NCBI GenBank assembly: GCA_020866945.1 | Contig: JAJBVW010000209.1 | Coordinates: 1 to 6,700, forward strand | From: Oscillospiraceae bacterium | GTDB taxonomy: Bacteria > Bacillota > Clostridia > Oscillospirales > Oscillospiraceae | Direction of reading: 5' to 3' | DNA: 6,700 bases | In this document: positions 1 to 5,207 of the stretch, piece by piece | Layout of the letters: every line of letters begins with the position of its first letter | How positions within the stretch are numbered: the stretch's first letter is position 1 | Translations under genes and position numbers: made by a program | Notes under the pieces: generated by a model | Told to the model about the DNA's origin: nothing | Seen by the model: the letters and a program-made list of their open reading frames with translations, nothing else | The model's database searches: none

Positions 1-100
1 GAAATATCCGGTATAAAACAGGTTTATACAGGATGTATCAATCTAAATATATAGAAATGTATAAATGAATAAATATGGAAATGATGTGAATATGAAGCTG
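1..100. other. AT-rich intergenic region downstream of the M3 peptidase gene
   Basis: No gene is visible here. The stretch is strongly AT-rich. It contains a short inverted repeat, GTATAAA (11-17) and TTTATAC (23-29), with a 5-base spacer, and a further TGTATAAA (58-65) that pairs with TTTATACA (23-30). There is no GC-rich stem with a T-tract, so I cannot identify an intrinsic terminator for the peptidase gene that ends at 101. The repeats could be an operator or part of a promoter for a gene outside the window, or simply the result of AT-rich composition. Confidence 0.35.
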
Positions 101-1948
101 TCACGAAGAACGCTCTAACTGCTCCATATAAGCCAGTACTGGTTCAAGAATGTCGGATGCGGCGCCCTCCTGTGTGAAGGAAGTCAGGCCGCAGTTTTGC
201 AGGACAGTAAGATAGCCGTCTCCATAGGCACCCCTGCTGATAACGGACAGATAGGTGTCTACGCCGGACTGGAAATCCTCCTGGGCAAGCTGCCAGATTT
301 GCAATGCAGCCAGTGAGGAGGCGGCGTAGCTGATATAATACAGGGGACTTTCAAAGTTGTGGGAGACATACATCCAATAGTAATCCACATTCTGCGGTTC
401 GTATTGACCGTACTCCTCGCAGATGGAGCAGAACAGCCTGTTAATCTCATCCAGCGTCATGTCCGGGTTCGCATAAACCTCCCGCTGGAACTCGTCATAG
501 ATACAGCCCTCTATGACGCATAGAAGCTGGTTTCCAAGCTCGATAAATTCAGCGACATCCGCGCCGGAGGTGAAAATCTCATCATAAAATTCGGTGAAAA
601 GCACCTCCAGGCCGTTGGAGTGTATTTCAAAAAGATCATAGCTGCCGATGTCGGACAGATAGTTAAAATCCTGGTTCAGATAGGCGTCAGCAAAATGGCC
701 AAACTCATGGGTCATGGTACCCAAATCATAGCAGTCACCGGCCAGCGTGGCAAACACGAAAGGGCTGTTATACAGGGTGATGGTGGTGGTATAGGCCCCG
801 GAGATTCGGTTTGCACCCGTGCCGATGTCGTATAGGCCGTATGTCGTCATATAGTTTAGGGCCTCAGACAGAGAATCGTCTATTTCGCCCATATACTTCT
901 CCATGACGGCCAGCAGCTCCTCTGCGTCCATGACAGGAGTTACGCTGTCGTATTCATACCAGAGGTCGGAATAATACAGGCCGTGATATATGTCATAAAA
1001 CTCCCGGGCGAGGGGCTTCACCGCGTCGCAAAGAGACTGGGCATCCTCAGCGGAATAGTCCCGGCCATAACCAAGCTCATAAACAAAATCAGTATAGCTG
1101 TCATATCCGGCAAGCGTCGCCTGTGCTGCCCGCAGCTGCATAAGCTCCACATAGACGGGGCCGACCAGATCGTTCATGGCGGCCATCAGGCCGTAATAGA
1201 CCTCCACATAGCCCTCATAGTCATTATAGTAAAGGCTTTCACCCCGATAGCTGTCCAGCTTGTCCCATGTCCAGGTCTCGCCTAAATAAGAATAGGTGAT
1301 GTCCGCTTCCTGGTTCATCAGCTCGTAATACTGGTTAATAAGCTCCGACTCCCGGGCATACAGCTCAGCTTCCCGGTCGGTCATGGCCTCATAGGATGCA
1401 AACATATCGGCAGCGCTCTCGCCTATATGGGCGGCAAATGTCTCCCCGCATGAGCTTTCCAGCACCTGCTGCCCGGCAATGCACAGAGCATCCCCCATCT
1501 CTGCCAGCAGGGTGTCGCAGTAGACGCTTTCCTCCGACCAGTATTCATCCGTCACGTCGGCACAGTATTGGATATAGGAAAGCGTTCCCATGGCATCCGC
1601 CGTCAGATAAGCGGTATATGCGCTGTTATAGAGCGCCAGAACGCTGTCGCTGTCACCAGTTTCTGCAAGGGCAGTCATTTGCTCCAGCGTATCATAAAAA
1701 TCTTCGGGATCATAATGAAGATATTCCATCTCCTCATAGGTCGTGCCATTCTGGATGGAAATGTCTTCGGCGGAGTCGTCGGAGCTGTCGCTGTCATTTT
1801 CAACGGAAGAAGTTGGAGTAGGCTCCGGAGATGCTTCGACAACGCTTTCTGACATGACAGCGGTATCGCCATATTTGAGAAATGAGCCATAACCTGTGAA
1901 ATTTAGGGCCATCAGAAGGGCCATAACTAAGCTGATAATAATGCGCAT
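101..1948 (-). CDS. Exported M3-family (oligoendopeptidase F-like) zinc metallopeptidase
   Basis: Probable zinc endopeptidase that cleaves oligopeptides, likely outside the membrane. The 615-residue product carries the M3 zinc motif HEFGH at residues 414-418 (His414, Glu415, His418). Glu441 follows in the sequence EIHS, which matches the third-ligand motif EIAS of PepF-type enzymes. A downstream segment at about 523-548 (His530, Tyr537, Tyr538, Tyr541) resembles the substrate-binding His/Tyr region of the family. The N-terminus has Arg2 and a hydrophobic run (about 3-16), consistent with a signal peptide, with no lipobox cysteine visible. Residues about 33-66 are a Ser/Pro/Thr/Asp/Glu-rich acidic linker. 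PepF and most M3 peptidases are cytoplasmic, so an exported form is less usual. The length is near family norm (about 600). The ATG is preceded by AAGAGGT about 10 bases upstream. The protein is rich in tyrosine and acidic residues and has many cysteines. The family call is firm; substrate and exact location (secreted or N-terminally anchored) are inferred. Confidence 0.9.
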   Translation of the reverse strand: MRIIISLVMALLMALNFTGYGSFLKYGDTAVMSESVVEASPEPTPTSSVENDSDSSDDSAEDISIQNGTTYEEMEYLHYDPEDFYDTLEQMTALAETGDSDSVLALYNSAYTAYLTADAMGTLSYIQYCADVTDEYWSEESVYCDTLLAEMGDALCIAGQQVLESSCGETFAAHIGESAADMFASYEAMTDREAELYARESELINQYYELMNQEADITYSYLGETWTWDKLDSYRGESLYYNDYEGYVEVYYGLMAAMNDLVGPVYVELMQLRAAQATLAGYDSYTDFVYELGYGRDYSAEDAQSLCDAVKPLAREFYDIYHGLYYSDLWYEYDSVTPVMDAEELLAVMEKYMGEIDDSLSEALNYMTTYGLYDIGTGANRISGAYTTTITLYNSPFVFATLAGDCYDLGTMTHEFGHFADAYLNQDFNYLSDIGSYDLFEIHSNGLEVLFTEFYDEIFTSGADVAEFIELGNQLLCVIEGCIYDEFQREVYANPDMTLDEINRLFCSICEEYGQYEPQNVDYYWMYVSHNFESPLYYISYAASSLAALQIWQLAQEDFQSGVDTYLSVISRGAYGDGYLTVLQNCGLTSFTQEGAASDILEPVLAYMEQLERSS

Positions 1949-1995
1949 AGGATGTGCTACCTCTTTTATGAAATTGGGGGGAATACGGTAATGTA

Positions 1996-2004
1996 ATCAT
2001 AGCA
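1996..2004 (-). promoter_or_regulatory. Candidate extended -10 promoter for the M3 peptidase gene
   Basis: On the minus strand the sequence reads TGCTATGAT: a TATGAT hexamer (5 of 6 matches to TATAAT) preceded by the TGn extension. It lies about 50 bases upstream of the peptidase start codon, giving a predicted leader of about 40 bases. No good -35 hexamer is found at 17 bases, which is tolerated for extended -10 promoters. The prediction is by eye only. Confidence 0.4.
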
Positions 2005-2061
2005 TAACCAGTTGAAAAAGAAAATACGTAAGATTGCAATGTGTCAGTGGGGATAAAGAAG

Positions 2062-2075
2062 AAACGCAATCGTTT
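2062..2075. promoter_or_regulatory. Operator-like inverted repeat AAACG-N4-CGTTT
   Basis: A perfect 5-bp inverted repeat, AAACG, spacer CAAT, then CGTTT, lies between the two divergent genes and just upstream of the candidate -35 of the plus-strand gene. CG-centred AAACG half-sites are typical of LacI-family operators, though the 4-base spacer is not the usual arrangement. Which regulator binds, if any, is unknown. Confidence 0.25.
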
Positions 2076-2087
2076 GAGTTATTTTTG

Positions 2088-2116
2088 TTGACTTTACAGT
2101 GAAATTAATATATTTT
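2088..2116 (+). promoter_or_regulatory. Candidate sigma-A promoter for the 175-residue gene
   Basis: TTGACT (2088-2093) matches the -35 consensus at 5 of 6 positions. It is followed by a 17-base spacer and TATTTT (2111-2116), a weaker -10. Transcription would begin near 2123 and leave a leader of about 90 bases before the ATG at 2213. A second possibility is the extended -10 TGCTATATC at 2141-2149, which has no good -35. The AT-rich composition makes chance matches likely. Confidence 0.4.
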
Positions 2117-2175
2117 TTTCTTACAGCATACAGTTAATTTTGCTATATCAATCTTCGGAGAGAATAAGAAAACTA

Positions 2176-2189
2176 AGAAAACGTTTGCG
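2176..2189. promoter_or_regulatory. cre-like / LacI-type operator candidate in the leader
   Basis: A perfect AAACGTTT palindrome (2179-2186) sits inside a 14-base stretch that matches 7 of the 9 fixed positions of the CcpA cre pattern TGNAANCGNTNNCA on either strand. Only the outermost bases differ. It lies downstream of the candidate promoter and 23 bases before the ATG of the plus-strand gene, a position compatible with repression by roadblock. Both the regulator and its relevance are inferred. Confidence 0.25.
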
Positions 2190-2200
2190 CAATAATAAAA

Positions 2201-2206
2201 GAGGTG
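2201..2206 (+). promoter_or_regulatory. Ribosome binding site that fixes the start of the 175-residue gene
   Basis: GAGGTG lies 6 bases before the ATG at 2213. An in-frame GTG at 2204 overlaps this Shine-Dalgarno sequence and so is unlikely to be the start. The ATG is therefore preferred. Confidence 0.7.
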
Positions 2207-2212
2207 CATACT

Positions 2213-2740
2213 ATGCGATATGTAATGAAGTCGAATGTTCTTTACCAGGAGAGTGGACGGGAACCTCTGGGAAAAATAAAAAACGCCCTGTTCGGGCCGA
2301 AAAAAACTATCTCCACCTCGGCGTCACCCGCTGTCCTGAAGGCGGATATTCTCCAGGTGGAACAGGCCGCGTCGGAGCGGCGGGATGTCCGGGAGCTGAA
2401 ATATGTTCTGACAGACGGCAGGGGAGAAGCGATTGCCTCCGCCGTGCCTGGATATTCTCAACGGGAGGATCCCTCCGTAGCAGGGTGGCCGGCGTTTCGT
2501 GCGCCGGAGGTTGACCATGCGGTTATCCAGTTGGGGGATAGTCATTATCTTTTGACCCGCCGAGGTGCGAACGATTATCTTCTGACTGATGAAGGCGACG
2601 CCGTTTTGCAGGCAAAGCGCCAGAGTATGTCCTCTGCATGGAGCATAGAGAGTGACGTCGGGTTTCCGGCAGAGCTTATTTGTGGTCTCTATATATTCTG
2701 CCGATATATAGAGCATGAAAACGAAGCCATTCCGGCATAA
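2213..2740 (+). CDS. Hypothetical 175-residue protein, possibly with a tubby/LURP-one-like fold
   Basis: I do not recognise this protein with certainty. It has no signal peptide and no clear membrane segment, so it is probably cytoplasmic. The opening (MRYVMKSNVL), the alternating short beta-like segments ending in turns (about 62-76, with YVLTDGRGE at 64-72; about 103-133, with two YLLT segments at 112-115 and 122-125), and a final hydrophobic helix (about 151-166) followed by a charged end recall small tubby C-terminal-like/LURP-one proteins of Firmicutes. That match is by impression only. The middle (about 80-100) is Pro/Trp-rich and looks like a loop. The ATG is supported by a well-spaced GAGGTG, and the gene ends at a strong hairpin. 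It is divergent from the M3 peptidase gene and shares its 264-base upstream region, so the two could be co-regulated. A real gene is likely; its function is unknown. Confidence 0.7.
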   Translation: MRYVMKSNVLYQESGREPLGKIKNALFGPKKTISTSASPAVLKADILQVEQAASERRDVRELKYVLTDGRGEAIASAVPGYSQREDPSVAGWPAFRAPEVDHAVIQLGDSHYLLTRRGANDYLLTDEGDAVLQAKRQSMSSAWSIESDVGFPAELICGLYIFCRYIEHENEAIPA

Positions 2741-2742
2741 CA

Positions 2743-2775
2743 AAAGGGAGCTGAACTAAACATTCAGCTCCCTTT
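2743..2775. terminator. Probable bidirectional intrinsic terminator between convergent genes
   Basis: A perfect 13-bp stem, AAAGGGAGCTGAA (2743-2755) paired with TTCAGCTCCCTTT (2763-2775), has a 7-base loop. It lies 2 bases after the stop of the plus-strand gene and 3 bases after the stop of the minus-strand TauE/SafE gene. The T-rich flank is better on the minus strand (CCCTTTTGTT) than on the plus strand (CCCTTTGATTT). Its position between two converging stop codons supports a role for both. Confidence 0.85.
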
Positions 2776-2778
2776 GAT

Positions 2779-3564
2779 TTACAGCGCGAAAAATTGAACC
2801 ACGTTATAGCCCGCGATACAGGTGACGATGACCAGCAATACACGCAGCAGCTTTTCTACCATTACGCTGTCCATCCGCTTGGAGATGGCCGCGCCAAGTA
2901 TTGCGCCGCCCACGCCGCCGCAGGCCATAGAAATCAAATCGGGCCACGCAAAGGCGGGTACGGTGCTGGTGGCAAGGGCCGTTGCTATGCTGGAGAGCTG
3001 GGAGAACATGATAATGTAAATTGAGTTTTTTGCCGCCTCCTTCGCGTCCATGGAGAAGAAGAAGAACAGAACCGCTATGTTGATTGGCCCGCCGCCGATG
3101 CCCAGGAAGGTAGAAATTAGGCCCAGCATCAGGCCGATAATGACTGCGGCCAGCGGACTTTTCACGTGCTTGGAGGGAAGCTTATCCTTGGTGCAGACAT
3201 AAACGAAAACGCCGATGTTGATAAGCGTCAGGCACACCGCCTGGATGCCGCCCAGTATCTCCTCCTGTCCTGACAGGGTCAGTACGAGCTGAAACAGCCA
3301 TTTTCCCGCGAGTCCGCCAAGCACCGCACCAATGGCCAGGGGCGTGCTGGTTTTGACCTGGAGCCTGACCCCGTTGTTCCGGGTACGTATCAGAGAGGAG
3401 ACAGACAGGGCCAGCACAGTACAGCCGGATAAAAAGCTGACTGTTGTCGCCGGAAGAACGCCAATGGCGTCAAGCACCGGCTTGATGATAACGCCCCCAC
3501 CGAACCCGGCGATTGCTCCCAGCGTGGAGGCGGCCAGACAGATCAAAAACAACAATATGAACAT
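2779..3564 (-). CDS. TauE/SafE-family (DUF81) membrane permease, candidate sulfur-oxyanion exporter
   Basis: A 261-residue, highly hydrophobic protein with roughly eight predicted membrane segments, the usual size for this family. It shows the two-fold internal repeat of TauE/SafE proteins: GAIAGFGGG at about 16-24 near the N-terminus, and FLGIGGGP at about 153-160 in the second half, with a polar, basic loop between them (about 125-136). Family members have been proposed to export sulfite, sulfoacetate or related anions, or to take part in sulfonate metabolism, but most are uncharacterised. It follows a sulfatase gene on the same strand after 100 bases, which suggests that it removes sulfate or a derived sulfur anion from the cytoplasm. 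The ATG is preceded by a purine-rich GGGAAAGG, though the spacing (about 10 bases) is a little long. A hairpin in the gap to the sulfatase may set its expression relative to that gene. Family call strong; transported ion inferred. Confidence 0.88.
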   Translation of the reverse strand: MFILLFLICLAASTLGAIAGFGGGVIIKPVLDAIGVLPATTVSFLSGCTVLALSVSSLIRTRNNGVRLQVKTSTPLAIGAVLGGLAGKWLFQLVLTLSGQEEILGGIQAVCLTLINIGVFVYVCTKDKLPSKHVKSPLAAVIIGLMLGLISTFLGIGGGPINIAVLFFFFSMDAKEAAKNSIYIIMFSQLSSIATALATSTVPAFAWPDLISMACGGVGGAILGAAISKRMDSVMVEKLLRVLLVIVTCIAGYNVVQFFAL

Positions 3565-3623
3565 CTATCTTCTACCTTTCCCTTAACCTCTCTGATTTGT
3601 TTTGACATAATACGCGTGCAGGT

Positions 3624-3648
3624 GCCGGACAGCCACTGGCTGTCCGGC
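3624..3648 (-). other. Perfect 11-bp stem-loop between sulfatase and TauE/SafE genes
   Basis: GCCGGACAGCC (3624-3634) pairs perfectly with GGCTGTCCGGC (3638-3648) across a 3-base loop. It starts 16 bases beyond the sulfatase stop codon in the direction of transcription. On the minus strand it is followed by ACCTGCACG rather than a T-tract, so it is not a canonical intrinsic terminator. It could be a weak or factor-assisted terminator, an mRNA-stabilising or processing element, or a copy of a dispersed intergenic repeat. No clear new promoter is visible between it and the TauE/SafE start. Confidence 0.75.
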
Positions 3649-3664
3649 GATAATTCATTAAGGC

Positions 3665-5176
3665 TTATTCTGCGTTCAGCCATTCCAGACCCGGCCAGTT
3701 TTCACAGGGGAAGTTCTCCTGCGGGGAGCCGGGGGTAGAGCGGCCTGAAACAATATATTGTGTCAGCAGCGCCTTCAGCTCCTCTACCTTCTCCGGGTAT
3801 TCCTGCCAAAGATTTTCCCGCTCTCCGATGTCATCGGACAGTCGATAGAGCTGAATAGGGGGGAGATCTGCCGCCTCCGGTGCCCAGTTGGGCAGGGTGC
3901 CGCCGCCGGAGCCGTTGCACATCTCCAGCTTCCAGTCGCCCTTGCGGATGGAGAAGGAGCCGAAGAAGGAGTGGTGAACGGTGGCCTCCCGGATTGGCTC
4001 CTGGCTGCCCTTCCACAGGGACAGGTTGGACACGGAATCCTCCGCCGCGTTGTCCGGGATTTGGTAGCCGGTAATTTCCGCGAAGGTGGCGAAGAAGTCC
4101 ACCAGGCACATGGTTTGCCCGCAGGTCGTCCCCGGCTGAATGTGACCAGGCCAGCGGATGATCATGGGAACCCGGTGGCCGCCCTCCCAGATGTCCGATT
4201 TAGAGCCGCGGAAGATATAGTTTGGATTGTGTCCGTGCTTGGCAAGCTCCTCGAAGCCTACAATGGAGGAGCAGCCGTTGTCGCTGGTGAACACCACAAT
4301 GGTGTCCTCCGCAATGCCCTTTTCCTCCAGCTTGTCAATCAGGCGGCCAATAAAGCCGTCTACCTGAAGAACAAAATCGCCGTAAGCCCCCAGGCCGGAG
4401 CGGCCCTTGTATTCATCAATGGGGAGCAGCGGCCCATGCACCGCAAGGGTGGGGTAATAGATGAAGAACGGCTCCTCGCCCTCGGCGTACTCGTCAATTA
4501 GGTCCAGCACCTTCTGGTCGCAGGTGGGGACAGCCTGTTCCAGGTCGAAGCCGCTCCAGGCAGGGCCTTTGTCATAAAGAAACTCTGTGCCGGGGGAGGC
4601 GTGGTCGCAGTCGTCGCTGCCAATGGTGCAGTCCGGGACGGCCTGCGCCATCTCGTTTTCAATGAACAGGTAGGGGGCCTGATCCAGGGAGGCCGCCATG
4701 CCGAAGTAGTAGTCGAAGCCCTTTGCGTTGGGGCCGTTTTTGATGGGCTTGGTGTAGTCCAGCCCCAGGTCAGGGCGGCGCTTGTCCACCAGCGGCATAT
4801 GGATGGTCAGCTTGGTATTGTCCACCGTCTCCCAGTCCATACCCAGGTGCCATTTGCCAACACAGGCGGTGCGGTAGCCCTGCTTTTTCAGCATGGAGGC
4901 AATGGTCTCCCGCCCCGACTCAATCAGGGCGCGGGAGGTGCCGGGCAGAACGAGATTTTTCAGCTCAGAGCGCCAGTTATACCGCCCGGTCAGCAGGGCG
5001 TAACGGGAGGGGGAGCAGACGGCGGAGGAGGCGTGACAGTCCGTAAAACGCATCCCCTCCCGGGCCAGTTGGTCGATGTGGCCGGTGTGAATCTTAGAAT
5101 CGGGATTCATGCAGGACACGTCGCCGTAGCCCAGGTCGTCGGTCAGAAAAAAGATTATATTTGGATTTTTTGCCAT
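3665..5176 (-). CDS. Cytoplasmic type I sulfatase (formylglycine-dependent, Cys-type)
   Basis: Hydrolyses a sulfate ester to an alcohol or phenol plus sulfate; the substrate cannot be read from sequence. The 503-residue product shows the complete alkaline-phosphatase-superfamily sulfatase active site: metal ligands Asp13/Asp14 in LTDDLGYGD, the CSPSR signature with Cys54 as the residue converted to formylglycine (LLTGR follows at 61-65), Lys108/His110 in GKWHLG, His247 in AVHGP, Asp299/Asn300 in SDNG, and Lys326 in RGSKSDIWEGG. A shorter C-terminal domain follows (about 400-503). There is no signal peptide, so it should act in the cytoplasm, as reported for the Clostridium perfringens arylsulfatase. 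A TTG eight codons upstream (5200) is in frame, but the ATG at 5176 has AAGGA 9 bases before it and begins directly with the conserved NPNIIFFLTDD strand, so I chose the ATG. It lies 31 bases after an anion permease gene and ahead of a TauE/SafE gene. Activation needs a maturase (anSME type in anaerobes), absent here. The length is normal for the family. Confidence 0.95.
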   Translation of the reverse strand: MAKNPNIIFFLTDDLGYGDVSCMNPDSKIHTGHIDQLAREGMRFTDCHASSAVCSPSRYALLTGRYNWRSELKNLVLPGTSRALIESGRETIASMLKKQGYRTACVGKWHLGMDWETVDNTKLTIHMPLVDKRRPDLGLDYTKPIKNGPNAKGFDYYFGMAASLDQAPYLFIENEMAQAVPDCTIGSDDCDHASPGTEFLYDKGPAWSGFDLEQAVPTCDQKVLDLIDEYAEGEEPFFIYYPTLAVHGPLLPIDEYKGRSGLGAYGDFVLQVDGFIGRLIDKLEEKGIAEDTIVVFTSDNGCSSIVGFEELAKHGHNPNYIFRGSKSDIWEGGHRVPMIIRWPGHIQPGTTCGQTMCLVDFFATFAEITGYQIPDNAAEDSVSNLSLWKGSQEPIREATVHHSFFGSFSIRKGDWKLEMCNGSGGGTLPNWAPEAADLPPIQLYRLSDDIGERENLWQEYPEKVEELKALLTQYIVSGRSTPGSPQENFPCENWPGLEWLNAE

Positions 5177-5185
5177 TTTTGTCAG

Positions 5186-5190
5186 TCCTT
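5186..5190 (-). promoter_or_regulatory. Ribosome binding site of the sulfatase gene
   Basis: AAGGA on the minus strand sits 9 bases before the ATG at 5176 and within the 31-base gap after the permease stop. Its position is wrong for the upstream TTG at 5200, and so decides the start in favour of the ATG. Confidence 0.7.
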
Positions 5191-5207
5191 TTTGTCGCAA
5201 AATACAA

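Noticed and set aside
2033..2040. ATTGCAAT palindrome as a regulator site
   Set aside because: It is an 8-bp AT-rich palindrome, easily expected by chance in this stretch, and does not match an operator I can name.
2204..2206. GTG as the start of the 175-residue gene
   Set aside because: This GTG is part of the Shine-Dalgarno sequence GAGGTG that correctly spaces the ATG at 2213.
2140..2514. Plus-strand frame starting at 2140 that overlaps the 175-residue gene
   Set aside because: It has no ribosome site, ends in the middle of the better-supported gene, and has a Gly/Arg-rich shadow composition.
3602..3607. TTGACA on the plus strand as a promoter -35 box
   Set aside because: No -10-like hexamer lies 16-18 bases downstream (the region is the GC-rich hairpin), and there is no plus-strand gene to serve.
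3758..4501. Plus-strand reading frame (247 codons) opposite the sulfatase
   Set aside because: It is antisense to a gene with a full set of sulfatase active-site residues, has no recognisable motif of its own, and results from the GC-rich third positions of the real gene.
5198..5200. TTG as an upstream start of the sulfatase
   Set aside because: It lies upstream of the AAGGA site that is well placed for the ATG at 5176, and the eight extra residues are not part of the conserved sulfatase N-terminus.
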